Of a stretch of 64,000 nt of DNA, positions 28,879 through 37,654 are shown in pieces. The notes beneath the pieces were generated by a model. It was not told the origin of the DNA. It was given only the letters and a program-made list of their open reading frames with translations, and ran no database searches. The stretch comes from Chitinivorax tropicus (GTDB lineage Bacteria; Pseudomonadota; Gammaproteobacteria; Burkholderiales; SCOH01), in contig NZ_JACHHY010000007.1 of assembly GCF_014202905.1 (NCBI RefSeq), forward strand, positions 62,001 to 126,000, given 5' to 3'. Each line of letters opens with the position of its first letter. Positions within the stretch are counted from its first letter, which is position 1. Both the position numbers and the translations under genes were made by a program.

Positions 28879-29873
28879 TGAAACTTGCGGTATTGGGTGC
28901 GGGTGCCTGGGGCACTGCGTTGGCAATCAGCTTCGCACGTAAGCACGATGTGACGCTGTGGGGGCGGAATACAGATCACATGGCGGCATTGGCTGCAGAT
29001 CGGCTCAATCGTCAATACCTGCCAGAGTGTCCGTTTCCGGAGGGTTTGAAGATCACCGCTGATCTGGCAGCGGCGCTCGCAGGGGCGGAGCTGATCATGA
29101 TTGTGACCGCCAGTGCAGGTTTGCGCAGCACCCTGAAGCAGGTGGTTGCGCTGATGCCCTCGCTGGTGCCAGTGGTGTGGGCCTGCAAGGGGTTCGAGGC
29201 GCAGACTGCGTTGTTACCGCATAAAGTGGTGGAGCAAGAGCTGCCGGCGGGGGTGCCTTCTGCAGTCCTGTCCGGGCCGAGCTTTGCCAAGGAAGTCGGG
29301 CTGGGTTTACCTGCTGCGGTCACCATTGCCAGTCATGACAAAGCATTTGCGGTTGAATTGGCTGCCAAATTGCACAGCAGCCGTCTGCGGATGTATTCGA
29401 GCGATGATGTGGTGGGTGTGGAAGTGGGTGGGGCGGTCAAGAATGTCATGGCGATTGCTGCGGGGATCGCTGATGGTATGAAGCTTGGGCATAACGCCCG
29501 GGCGGCGCTGATCACGCGTGGCCTGGCGGAAATCACCCGCTTGGGGGTGAAGCTGGGTGGCCGTGTCGAGACATTCATGGGCCTGGCCGGGGTAGGGGAT
29601 TTGATCCTGACCTGTACAGGCGATCTGTCGCGCAACCGCCGGGTCGGGTTGTTGATGGCGGAAGGCAAGAAGCTTGACCAGATCTTGCATGACTTGGGAC
29701 ATGTCGCAGAGGGTGTGGCATCTGCACGGGAAATTCTACGGCTGGCGCAGGAGAATGGGGTCGAGATGCCGATCACCCATTCGGTCTGCCGTGCGCTATT
29801 TGATGATGAGCCGGTGCCAAAAGTCCTGGATTCGTTACTGGAGCGGCAATCCAAGCCGGAATTCCATCATTGA
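28878..29873 (+). CDS. gpsA: Glycerol-3-phosphate dehydrogenase [NAD(P)+]
   Basis: 331-residue enzyme making glycerol-3-phosphate for phospholipid synthesis. The N-terminal Rossmann motif is [12 protein letters not shown] (near 4-15). The catalytic Lys lies in [17 protein letters not shown], and the SGPSFAKEV block and [11 protein letters not shown] motif are typical. The ATG overlaps the stop of the SH3 gene; a GTG 3 bases earlier is possible. It is followed by a strong terminator. Confidence 0.97.
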   Translation: MKLAVLGAGAWGTALAISFARKHDVTLWGRNTDHMAALAADRLNRQYLPECPFPEGLKITADLAAALAGAELIMIVTASAGLRSTLKQVVALMPSLVPVVWACKGFEAQTALLPHKVVEQELPAGVPSAVLSGPSFAKEVGLGLPAAVTIASHDKAFAVELAAKLHSSRLRMYSSDDVVGVEVGGAVKNVMAIAAGIADGMKLGHNARAALITRGLAEITRLGVKLGGRVETFMGLAGVGDLILTCTGDLSRNRRVGLLMAEGKKLDQILHDLGHVAEGVASAREILRLAQENGVEMPITHSVCRALFDDEPVPKVLDSLLERQSKPEFHH

Positions 29874-29907
29874 TGTGAAATCCATCGATGTGAAGTCATC
29901 ACAAGTG

Positions 29908-29940
29908 AAAATGGCTGAGCGTGCTCAGCCATTTTTGTTT
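29908..29940. terminator. Intrinsic terminator after gpsA
   Basis: AAAATGGCTGAGC and GCTCAGCCATTTT form a perfect 13-bp stem (2-base loop; about 12 pairs in practice) followed by TGTTT. A-tract on the left lets it serve the convergent DUF481 gene also. Confidence 0.85.
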
Positions 29941-29971
29941 ACCTGGCTACGAATCGCGCTGGTGGAATGGT

Positions 29972-30703
29972 CTAGAAGCTATACACCACGGTCACGCGGG
30001 TTTCGGTTTCGATTTCTGATTGGGTATTGGGGATCTTGTTCTCGCGGGTGTTGGTCACGCCCACCTTCAGTGCCAGGGTCTTGCTCAACGAATTGCGGAT
30101 ACTGAGCTCCAGGTGCGAGACGCCTACTTGGCGTCCCGCTTCGATGGTGGCTTCTTGAACCAAAGAGGTCTGCTCCGTCAGCTTCCATTCCAGCTCTTCC
30201 GCAACGTGCAGCAAGGCCTCGCGCTCAGTAGGCCCGGGGGAGCGTCGGTTCCAGCGGACGCCTGGGCCGATCTCCAAAGCCAGCTCGGATGCCTCGGTGG
30301 GTTTGAAATAACGGCCAATGCCAACGACCAATGAAGGCATGTTCTGATAATACGCAAAGCGGTTGTAGCGATTGCGCACCAGCACAAAGCGATAGTCGTC
30401 TTGCGGGGCATCGGCAAACTCTGATTTCAAGCTGAACTTGTAGCGTGCTGAGGAGACGCTGCGGTGGTTGTCCTCCCGGTCACGCTTCTGCTGGTAGCGT
30501 CCGTCCAGCTGGATGCGATCGCTCCGGCCCAGGGTCTGGTGATAGAGGTCGATTTCACCCAGCCACAGCTGGCCGCTGTCATTTCCGCTGGTCAAATGCA
30601 TGCCGATCTCTACATCACCATTCCAGCCAGCTTCGGGTGAGGCGTCAGCCAGCGCTGACTGGCTGACCAGGCAGGCTGCCAATAAGGCAATGCCGGTTTT
30701 CAT
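29972..30703 (-). CDS. DUF481 outer membrane protein (YdiY-like)
   Basis: 243 residues with a signal peptide (to about ALA|DAS) and alternating hydrophobic/polar beta strands typical of DUF481 barrels: GWNGDVEIGMHLTSGN, IQLDGRYQQKRDRED, YRFVLVRNRYNRF and the C-terminal RVTVVYSF with terminal Phe. Function is unknown; family members are called salt-induced outer membrane proteins. SD GGAGG is 5 bases upstream. The start overlaps the trmL stop (ATGA). Confidence 0.82.
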   Translation of the reverse strand: MKTGIALLAACLVSQSALADASPEAGWNGDVEIGMHLTSGNDSGQLWLGEIDLYHQTLGRSDRIQLDGRYQQKRDREDNHRSVSSARYKFSLKSEFADAPQDDYRFVLVRNRYNRFAYYQNMPSLVVGIGRYFKPTEASELALEIGPGVRWNRRSPGPTEREALLHVAEELEWKLTEQTSLVQEATIEAGRQVGVSHLELSIRNSLSKTLALKVGVTNTRENKIPNTQSEIETETRVTVVYSF

Positions 30704-31164
30704 GCGGCACCTCCGAATCCGTTCTGGCGCCATGCCTCGTAGACGATGACGGCTACTGCGTTTGATAGATTCAGGCTGCGGTTGTTGGGCATCATCGGTA
30801 GCTTGATGCGTTGCTCGGGTGGAAACCCGTCGCGGATATCGGCGGGCAGGCCAGCTGTTTCCTGGCCGAACAACAAGGCGTCACCAGGGCGGAAGGCAAT
30901 CTGATCGTGGCGGGTCGAGCCTTTGGTGGTGGCGGCAAAGATACGGCTGGGGTCGAAATGGGTCAGACAGTCCGCCCAGTTTTCGTGTACTTTCATGTTG
31001 GCGTATTCGTGATAATCCAACCCGGCGCGGCGCATCCTGGCATCATCCAGAGGGAATCCCAGTGGTTTGACCAGATGCAGCTGGCAGCCTGTATTGGCGG
31101 ATAGCCGGATGATATTGCCGGTGTTGGGCGGAATCTCCGGCTGAAAAAGAATGATGTGGAACAT
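30700..31164 (-). CDS. trmL: tRNA (cytidine/uridine-34-2'-O)-methyltransferase
   Basis: 154-residue SPOUT methyltransferase modifying the wobble nucleotide of tRNA-Leu isoacceptors. Motifs: FQPEIPPNTGNIIRLSANTG at the start, FGQETAGLP in the middle and the knot region RSLNLSNAVAVIVYEAWRQ. A -10-like TATAAA at 31199-31204 on the same strand lies 35-40 bp upstream. It is followed with ATGA overlap by the DUF481 gene. Confidence 0.95.
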   Translation of the reverse strand: MFHIILFQPEIPPNTGNIIRLSANTGCQLHLVKPLGFPLDDARMRRAGLDYHEYANMKVHENWADCLTHFDPSRIFAATTKGSTRHDQIAFRPGDALLFGQETAGLPADIRDGFPPEQRIKLPMMPNNRSLNLSNAVAVIVYEAWRQNGFGGAA

Positions 31165-31198
31165 ACGGGCGGCAACAGCAATGGCAAAAGCTGACTAT

Positions 31199-31204
31199 TT
31201 TATA
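31199..31204 (-). promoter_or_regulatory. Probable -10 element for trmL
   Basis: TATAAA on the minus strand lies about 35 bp before the trmL start, with an AT-rich surround but no good -35. The rest of 31165-31505 contains no supported gene. Confidence 0.4.
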
Positions 31205-31505
31205 TGGACGGTGCGATTTAGTCGTGCCGTTATGCCGATTGGTTCCCGGTGCGGCGGAACCGCAGCCGGTGAAATCTGCGATCAGGCAGTCCGTTGGAAG
31301 CGAGGGCTGGTGCCATGTCAATGCGGTGCTTGACGATGTGCGCAGCCATGCCATGTACCCCGGCAGCTCAACTGCCGACGAGGCGACCCAGCTTGACGCG
31401 CCATGGCTGGCAACCGATCATGCACAGCCTTGCCATGCACCTGCATATGCTTGATATGAATTGGAACCCTGCTTTGGAAACCCCACATGTTGCATCGAGG
31501 TGGGC

Positions 31506-32126
31506 ATGAGCCATACCCGCGCCTGGGTGCGCCTGCCATCAGGTAAACGGCTGGATTTGCTGAACCCTACGCCGTTCGACTGGGAAGACCAAGATCTCGC
31601 ACTAGGTCTGGCTCGCACCTATCGTTGGGGGGGGCACTCTGCTTGGCCTCTGCCGTTGTCCGTGGCGCAGCACTCGTTGACAGTCATGTTATTGAGGCGG
31701 CAATGGGCAACCACACCGCTCGACCCGGTGATCGAGCTGCGGGAGCTGATGCACGATGCGGATGAGGGTTTGTTGGGGTTCGATTGCATCTCAGTGTTGA
31801 AACCCTTTCTTGGTGAAAGGTTCCGCGCGCTGGCAACCCGGCTGGAGGCGGCGGTCTTCCTGCGGTATGGGCTGCCTGCCTGGACTGCCGAGGAGAAGCG
31901 CATCCACAAGCGGGCAGACCGCGTGGCGGCGGCGAGTGAGGCGCTGCATGTTGTTGGCTGGCAACAGCAGGAAATCCGACAGACATTGAAAATACGCTAC
32001 CAACCACTGCAGGAAGACGTGCTGCAATCCGTCTATGGTGGCACCGCATGGGAGCCATGGACGCCCACCGTTGCCGCAGAGCGGTTTCTGGCTGAGCTGG
32101 GGCGCCTGAAGCAAGCCCTGGCTTGA
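31506..32126 (+). CDS. HD-domain phosphohydrolase, YfbR-like
   Basis: 206 residues. His-Asp metal residues are visible: AQHSLTV near 54, and LMHDADEGLLGFDCISVLKP near 84-103, as in YfbR-like 5'-nucleotidase or (p)ppGpp-hydrolase-related HD proteins. The substrate is not determined. The ATG at 31506 follows GAGGTG; an upstream start at 31461 adds 15 unlikely residues. Eight consecutive G (31627-31634) encode WGG in the N-terminal part. It is convergent with comF. Confidence 0.8.
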   Translation: MSHTRAWVRLPSGKRLDLLNPTPFDWEDQDLALGLARTYRWGGHSAWPLPLSVAQHSLTVMLLRRQWATTPLDPVIELRELMHDADEGLLGFDCISVLKPFLGERFRALATRLEAAVFLRYGLPAWTAEEKRIHKRADRVAAASEALHVVGWQQQEIRQTLKIRYQPLQEDVLQSVYGGTAWEPWTPTVAAERFLAELGRLKQALA

Positions 32127-32133
32127 TGCCCAC

Positions 32134-32856
32134 TCAGCGCCGCTGTGGCAAGGTGCGTGCCAGAATCAGACACGACACCCGAAGAGCTCCCCATCGTTTC
32201 AGGGTCAATGCGGCCTCATGCAAAGTCGCACCAGAAGTCATCACATCATCCACCAACAGGATGTGCAAGCCTCGCACAGGGTTGATGCATTCAAAAGCGC
32301 CTTTCAGATTCCTGGCGCGGTCTGCTTGCGACTGATGATGTTGCGGTGCCGTATCTCGGATCTTGATCAGATGCTGGGTGCTGAGCGGCCAGCCCTGCGC
32401 CGCCCAGGGCCGGATCAACTCATACGCCTGATTGAAGCCGCGCTCGCGTAACCGCTCGGTTGCAAGCGGCACTGGGATGAGCAGATCAGGCCGCTCAACT
32501 GGGCGTGCTCGTGTCAACAAGTCGCTCAACAAGGGCTGCAAAGCCAACCGGTGCTGAAATTTGTACGCACGCACCAGTGCATCCAAGGGAAAGTCAAAGC
32601 TCAAGCTGCTGTATGTGGCATCGAATGCTGGCGGGGCGCGTAGGCACTGGCCACAGATCCGTCCCTCAAAGGTCGGCAGCGCGCACACCGGACAACGCGC
32701 CGGGGCCAGCCAGGGCAGATCCCGTAAACACCCCTCACACAGATAAGCATCCGTGATGCCATCACCACACAACACACATTGATACGGAATCCACCCCAGG
32801 CCACGCCGCCCGAGCAGGCATAACTGATGGTAGACAGCGGCAAGGTAGCTCAACAT
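32134..32856 (-). CDS. comF: ComF-family phosphoribosyltransferase-like protein
   Basis: About 240 residues. The N-terminal double zinc ribbon has four CxxC pairs (CVLC, CEGC, CPVC, CGQC, about 27-75). The type I phosphoribosyltransferase domain follows with the PRPP loop LLVDDVMTSGATL near 199-211. ComF members are linked to DNA uptake and PriA. The start at 32856 is the conserved MLSYL; 24 further in-frame residues upstream look non-coding. Confidence 0.9.
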   Translation of the reverse strand: MLSYLAAVYHQLCLLGRRGLGWIPYQCVLCGDGITDAYLCEGCLRDLPWLAPARCPVCALPTFEGRICGQCLRAPPAFDATYSSLSFDFPLDALVRAYKFQHRLALQPLLSDLLTRARPVERPDLLIPVPLATERLRERGFNQAYELIRPWAAQGWPLSTQHLIKIRDTAPQHHQSQADRARNLKGAFECINPVRGLHILLVDDVMTSGATLHEAALTLKRWGALRVSCLILARTLPQRR

Positions 32857-33037
32857 GAGAGCGGTATAGCACAGCAGCCCGTCTCTTGTGATTTTGAGTT
32901 GATCAAGTGTGCAGCGGCAGGGCTGCACTGGCGGTCATAACCATATATAGTGGTGATATCCAGTGGCTGGCAGGCTTGGGCCAGCAATCTGTCGTGCCCG
33001 ATGACAGCGGCCTGGACGTGGCTCCAATCAGGCTCGA

Positions 33038-33607
33038 ATGACAAACACCTCTTCATGTGTGGTCATCATGAATGCTGCTACATTCCGTGCACACTGGTTC
33101 TACTTCATTGCCCCTTTCATCTTGCTTGCAGATGGACATCTCTGGCTGACCACCCTCGGGGCAATCGAACGACTGGGCGAGGCAGCCTTATTGCTGGATC
33201 TGACAGTATTGATACCCTGTCTGTATTGGCTGTGTTATCGACAACAAGGCCGTCAAGCCGTCATCCGTGCCGCTGCGCTGGCATGCCTGGGCATCTGGGC
33301 CGTCACACAGCTCATTCCAGAGGCGGATCGAACACTGCTCAACTATATTGCACCACTAAGGTACCTTGGCTTGGCCGCGCTCATCGGGGTCGAGCTGATC
33401 GTAGTCATGGCCATTTATCGGCGTATTTTCAAAGGCGGCTCGGTAGAGCAAGCCATCGCCCAGGTGCCTGACATCCCACCTGGGTTGGCCAGATGGCTGG
33501 CCTTGGAGGCGGCTTTCTGGCTCAAAGTATGGGGCATGCTGAAGAGGGCTGCACGCAAATCATTGAAAGACAACCATGACACAGGGCGGCGAGATGACAT
33601 CCAATGA
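33038..33607 (+). CDS. Unknown integral membrane protein
   Basis: 189 residues with four predicted membrane helices (about 19-45, 50-67, 78-93 and 108-127) and a soluble, basic C-terminal 60 residues (KVWGMLKRAARKSL). I do not recognise a family. Start may be 33038 or 33068; neither SD is strong. The end overlaps the following small membrane protein by at least 14 bp, so the two are likely co-expressed. Confidence 0.6.
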   Translation: MTNTSSCVVIMNAATFRAHWFYFIAPFILLADGHLWLTTLGAIERLGEAALLLDLTVLIPCLYWLCYRQQGRQAVIRAAALACLGIWAVTQLIPEADRTLLNYIAPLRYLGLAALIGVELIVVMAIYRRIFKGGSVEQAIAQVPDIPPGLARWLALEAAFWLKVWGMLKRAARKSLKDNHDTGRRDDIQ

Positions 33608-33839
33608 AAAACGATACTGGTTCCCCGCGAAACGCTTCGGCTGGGGTTGGGGGGTGCCAATCACTTGGCAAGGTTGGGCTGTCCTGCTTGTCTATCTGGG
33701 CCTGATATGGGGTGGTGCCGCAGCATTGCTGGCCAGCCATGGCGTGTTTGTCTTCATGGTGTACACCAGCATACTGACCGCCGTGTTTCTGGCAATTTGC
33801 CAGCGCAAAGGAGAGCCATTGCACCGGGGCGGCAAATGA
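33594..33839 (+). CDS. Small membrane protein with WGWGxPxxWQGW motif
   Basis: About 81 residues with two hydrophobic helices (about 24-45 and 50-66). The N-terminal FGWGWGVPITWQGW block is a feature I have seen in a widespread family of uncharacterised small membrane proteins. An alternative ATG at 33576 is in frame. It overlaps the end of the previous gene, giving a two-gene unit. Confidence 0.6.
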   Translation: MTSNEKRYWFPAKRFGWGWGVPITWQGWAVLLVYLGLIWGGAAALLASHGVFVFMVYTSILTAVFLAICQRKGEPLHRGGK

Positions 33840-33913
33840 CTGCTTGGTGGGAAGGAAGCAGACTTGCTTCTGCACTCAACAGCAGGATGCTGGCGGGTAT
33901 CCGGCCCTGCGTG

Positions 33914-34243
33914 TCATTTTTTCAGATAGCCCGCAACCGCAGCGGCGATCAGGATAGCGGGTGACAGGAAAGCACTGATGACATAGACAGCGCCCCCTTC
34001 TGCACGTAGCGCAGGCCCTACATCCGGAGAATACAGCTCCATCAGCACAGCAGCTAGCCAGAGCAAGGGGGCGGGGATCACCAATGCAATCAACCATTTC
34101 CGAAACCGTGATGCAGCAAAGCAAACAGCCGCCGCCACCAGACCGACCGCCCAGATGCTTGGCAATGATGGCTCCTTGTCCAACACCTCTGCATGGACAA
34201 ACGCAGGGCAGGCCACAAGCACCAGTAAGATTTTCTTAAACAT
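33914..34243 (-). CDS. Unknown small secreted/membrane protein
   Basis: 109 residues: signal peptide (to about VHA|EVL), then two or three hydrophobic helices (about 30-45, 48-69 and 86-105). No recognised family. It faces the preceding pair of membrane-protein genes convergently. Confidence 0.55.
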   Translation of the reverse strand: MFKKILLVLVACPAFVHAEVLDKEPSLPSIWAVGLVAAAVCFAASRFRKWLIALVIPAPLLWLAAVLMELYSPDVGPALRAEGGAVYVISAFLSPAILIAAAVAGYLKK

Positions 34244-34315
34244 AACGGACAGTCAAGTCACTTTGAATGCAGATCACCAAAGTGGCCTGTTGATTCACCT
34301 CGTCGGCTGATTTGC

Positions 34316-34939
34316 TTAAAACCTACTCGGTTTACCAAGACCCTTCAGCTTTGCCTCGACAAGGGGAAATGTGAACTGCTTCATGGTTGGGTGTTTCGTT
34401 GTCAACGCTGCAACCATCTGTGTGATCGTGTGCTTTCCTTTACCAATGATGTTGTTCAGATGCAGAACGTAATTGTCCACGATTGGGCTGTTAGGCTGTT
34501 GGTAGACAGCCATCAAAATGTCGCGTAACGGCTCCCTTGGCGGCCCCCACGACAATGTCAGGATATTGATAGCATCGTAGATTTCCCTGTTGAATGGGCA
34601 GAGTGTCGCTATCGATGTGCTTGTTGTGCGGGTGGAGGACTGGGTGCTGGTCTTTGAGTTTGTGTGTTCCTCTTTCAGTGGGTTGAACAATGGCGGCTCA
34701 GTTGTTCCAGTCAGTCGGTAGAAATCGGCAGCGCAACTGTAGCCGACATGGAACAAACCCGTGTCTGTAGGTTCGGCACGATTCGTAAAGGCAAAGGTGT
34801 GGCATTCTCGTTTGATTGGGCCGCAGCACCCATCAAATACCAGACCTTCGAACAGAATTGTGCGTGAGACAGGGGCAATTTGGTACTGACGTACCAAGTT
34901 ATTACGATTGTCTTCACCTCGGCAGTTTGGGAAGGGCAT
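34316..34939 (-). CDS. Unknown AT-rich orphan protein
   Basis: About 207 residues from the ATG at 34939 (GAGA just upstream). The N-terminal half has several Cys (FDGCCGPIKRECHTF, VGYSCAADF) and may bind metal; a Thr/Ser-rich linker (KTSTQSSTRTTSTS) separates a helical C-terminal part. Codon and base use are more AT-rich than neighbours, hinting at transfer. No family recognised; a longer in-frame start at 35002 exists. Confidence 0.5.
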   Translation of the reverse strand: MPFPNCRGEDNRNNLVRQYQIAPVSRTILFEGLVFDGCCGPIKRECHTFAFTNRAEPTDTGLFHVGYSCAADFYRLTGTTEPPLFNPLKEEHTNSKTSTQSSTRTTSTSIATLCPFNREIYDAINILTLSWGPPREPLRDILMAVYQQPNSPIVDNYVLHLNNIIGKGKHTITQMVAALTTKHPTMKQFTFPLVEAKLKGLGKPSRF

Positions 34940-35027
34940 AATTTTTCTCAAGTGCGGTGAATATGGACACGATGTGCCCATGGTGTTGGGGTGCCACAAC
35001 ATATCTCGCCTTGCTCGCCAGCGGCAA

Positions 35028-35069
35028 ACATATCAAATATGTCCAATATGGCAATTGAACATATTTCAA
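35028..35069. promoter_or_regulatory. Two adjacent AT-rich palindromes
   Basis: ACATAT-CAA-ATATGT (35028-35042) and TTGAA-CATAT-TTCAA (35055-35069) are perfect inverted repeats in the gap between the orphan gene and bioB. They look like operator half-sites of an unknown regulator; no -35/-10 pair is evident beside them. Confidence 0.4.
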
Positions 35070-35215
35070 TGGCTTGCCAAAGGGCCCTCCATTTCTGGTC
35101 CGGTCAATATCATGCGGCTGTGTGGTCGGCATCTTCCATGTGTTGGTTTGTCAGCTGTCCATCAAGTGGAAGGCTTAGGGGTGGTGAGTTTTTGATTGAT
35201 TTGCTTATTTTTTGT

Positions 35216-35255
35216 GCAATTGTTTAGTGTCAAAACTCAATAAATTGACAATTGC
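35216..35255. promoter_or_regulatory. 40-bp inverted repeat upstream of bioB
   Basis: GCAATTGT (35216-35223) and ACAATTGC (35248-35255) are perfect 8-bp arms 24 bp apart. A -35-like TTGACA (35245-35250) sits in the right arm. The span matches a biotin operator in size, but not the known BirA (TTGTAAAC) sequence. About 53 bp separate it from bioB. Confidence 0.45.
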
Positions 35256-35307
35256 TCGCGCTTTCTTTGAAGATGGCTCGCAAATTCAATCTCGGGTCGC
35301 TTTACAC

Positions 35308-36297
35308 ATGAACGATACTGTCCTGCAATTTCAACGTACGAGCCAAGCGGTGCCTCACCCCAGCCAGGAGAGCTGGACGGTTGAGGCGGTGGTGGCGCTG
35401 TTCGATCTGCCATTCAACGATCTGTTGTTCCGTGCGCAAACGGTTCACCGTGCGCATTTCGATCCGAACAAGGTGCAGTTATCGACCTTGTTGAGTATCA
35501 AGACGGGAGGCTGTCCGGAGGACTGTGGTTATTGCCCGCAGTCGGTGCGGCACAATACCGGGTTGGAGGCGGAGGCGACGTTGTCGCTGGATGCGGTGCT
35601 GGATGCGGCCAGGGCGGCAAAGGATGCGGGCGCGAGCCGTTTCTGCATGGGCGGGGCGTGGCGCGGCCCGAAGCAGAAGGATCTGGATCAGGTCAAGGAG
35701 ATGATCCGGGGCGTGAAGGCGCTGGGGCTGGAGACCTGTGGCACCTTTGGCATGTTGAAGGAGGGCCAGGCGGAGCAGCTGCGCGATGCGGGGCTGGACT
35801 ACTACAACCATAATCTCGATACGGCGCCGGAAAAGTACGGCGATATCATTCAGACACGTCAATATGAAGACCGGCTGGATACCTTGCGCAAGGTGCGTGA
35901 GGCAGGTATGAATGTGTGCTGTGGCGGGATCGTGGGCATGGGTGAAACGCGCCATGAGCGTGCTGGCCTGATTGCACAGCTGGCCAATCTGACCCCAGCG
36001 CCGGAGTCGGTGCCGATCAACAATCTGGTGCAGGTGCCGGGCACACCGCTGGCGGGCTCGGAAAAGCTGGATTGGACAGAATTTGTGCGTACCATTGCAG
36101 TGGCTCGCATCACCATGCCGTCTTCGTTCGTGCGTTTGTCGGCGGGCCGGCAGGAGATGGATGAGGCGACCCAGGCTTTGTGTTTCCTGGCGGGGGCCAA
36201 TTCGATTTTCTATGGCGATAAGTTGTTGACCACCGGCAACCCGGAAGTTGAACGGGATCAACGCTTGCTTGCTAAACTGAATCTGGAGCCGTTGTAA
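35308..36297 (+). CDS. bioB: Biotin synthase
   Basis: 329-residue radical SAM enzyme inserting sulfur into dethiobiotin. The cluster motif [11 protein letters not shown] lies near residue 65, with [16 protein letters not shown] and the C-terminal [16 protein letters not shown] that includes conserved Arg/Asn contacts. The ATG at 35308 starts the conserved N-terminus; in-frame upstream codons lack support. First gene of the bioB-F-x-H-C-D group. Confidence 0.97.
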   Translation: MNDTVLQFQRTSQAVPHPSQESWTVEAVVALFDLPFNDLLFRAQTVHRAHFDPNKVQLSTLLSIKTGGCPEDCGYCPQSVRHNTGLEAEATLSLDAVLDAARAAKDAGASRFCMGGAWRGPKQKDLDQVKEMIRGVKALGLETCGTFGMLKEGQAEQLRDAGLDYYNHNLDTAPEKYGDIIQTRQYEDRLDTLRKVREAGMNVCCGGIVGMGETRHERAGLIAQLANLTPAPESVPINNLVQVPGTPLAGSEKLDWTEFVRTIAVARITMPSSFVRLSAGRQEMDEATQALCFLAGANSIFYGDKLLTTGNPEVERDQRLLAKLNLEPL

Positions 36298-36468
36298 GCC
36301 GCGTGGCTGCTTTGGGCTGCGTGAAGGACGACATATCAGACGGGCATGGCTGTGGGTTCTGCTGCTATCGGTGGCACGCCCTGGCTGTGCGCCATTGCAG
36401 GTATCTGGGCGCAGGCTGGGTCAGCCCTCCTGCAAATCGGCCCATTGGCTCGGGGCAAACAATCCATC

Positions 36469-37623
36469 ATGCATAGGCAAGATTTGCACAACGCATTGAA
36501 GATGCTTGAAGAACAGGGTCTGCGGCGGCGGCGGCGCACGCTGGAGTCCCCCCAGGGTGCCCACGTGTTGGTGGATGGCAAGCCATATATCGCCTTTGCC
36601 AGCAACGATTATCTGGGTTTGGCCGGGCACCAGGAGCTGATCGAGGCTACCCAGAAAGCGGTGCTGGAATGGGGGGTCGGCGGGGGCGCCTCGCACTTGG
36701 TATCGGGCCATTTCGGCGCACATGAGCGGCTGGAGGCGGCGCTGGCTGGGTTCGTGGGGCAAGAGGATGCCTTGTTGTTCAGTAATGGCTATATGGCGAA
36801 TCTGGGTGTGGTGACGGCGCTGGTGGGGCGTGGCGACGCCATTTTCGCAGACAAGCTCAACCATGCTTCGCTGAATGATGCCTGTGTGTTGTCCCGTGCG
36901 GAGTTCCGTCGTTTTCCGCATAACGATATGGATGCGCTGGCCCGCCAGCTGGAAACCACGCCCGCCAAGACCAAGCTGATCGTGGCAGATGCTGTGTACA
37001 GCATGGATGGTGATGTGGCACCGATCCATGAGCTGGTGGCGTTGGCGGATCGATACGATGCGTGGCTGCTGCTGGATGATGCCCATGGTTTTGGCGTGTT
37101 GGGCCCGCATGGCAGGGGGACGTTGCTGGCATTTGAGGTGTCCAGCCCGCGTGTCATTTATATGGCGACGCTGGGTAAGGCTGCCGGGGTATCGGGGGCG
37201 TTCGTGGCGGGGAGTGCCGAGTTGATCGAGTGGCTGGTGCAACGCGCCCGGACATATATCTACACCACTTCTCAGCCTCCCATGCTGGCGGCAACGTTGC
37301 TGAAAAGCCTGGAGCTGATCGAGCGAGATGATTGGCGGCGTGAGCGTCTGCAAGCCTCGATCAGCCAGCTGAAAGCCGGGCTGGCTGGGTTGAAATGGCG
37401 GTTGCTGCCGTCTGAAACGGCTATCCAGCCGCTGATCATCGGTGACAATGGCGATGCCTTGCGCGTGACCGAGGGCTTACGTGATCTGGGCTTGTGGGTG
37501 CCGGCCATCCGACCGCCGACCGTGGCGCCGGGCACGGCGCGATTACGGATTTCGGTGTCTGCAGCGCATGTGCCGGACGACATCGATAAGTTGTGTGTTG
37601 CGTTGCAGCAACTTGCGCGATAA
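36469..37623 (+). CDS. bioF: 8-amino-7-oxononanoate synthase
   Basis: 384-residue PLP enzyme condensing pimeloyl-ACP with L-alanine. Conserved: ASNDYLGLAGH, GVGGGASHLVSGH, FSNGYMANLG, DDAHGFGVLG and the PLP Lys in ATLGKAAGVSGAF. The ATG at 36469 begins the family N-terminus; the 41 further codons upstream (to 36346) look non-coding. It lies 171 bp after bioB. Confidence 0.96.
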   Translation: MHRQDLHNALKMLEEQGLRRRRRTLESPQGAHVLVDGKPYIAFASNDYLGLAGHQELIEATQKAVLEWGVGGGASHLVSGHFGAHERLEAALAGFVGQEDALLFSNGYMANLGVVTALVGRGDAIFADKLNHASLNDACVLSRAEFRRFPHNDMDALARQLETTPAKTKLIVADAVYSMDGDVAPIHELVALADRYDAWLLLDDAHGFGVLGPHGRGTLLAFEVSSPRVIYMATLGKAAGVSGAFVAGSAELIEWLVQRARTYIYTTSQPPMLAATLLKSLELIERDDWRRERLQASISQLKAGLAGLKWRLLPSETAIQPLIIGDNGDALRVTEGLRDLGLWVPAIRPPTVAPGTARLRISVSAAHVPDDIDKLCVALQQLAR

Positions 37624-37654
37624 TGAAGTTTTTCAGTGTATTGGAATGCCCCAC

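Noticed and set aside
36346-36468. Longer N-terminus of BioF
   Set aside because: The additional 41 residues are unlike any BioF N-terminus; the ATG at 36469 matches the family start.
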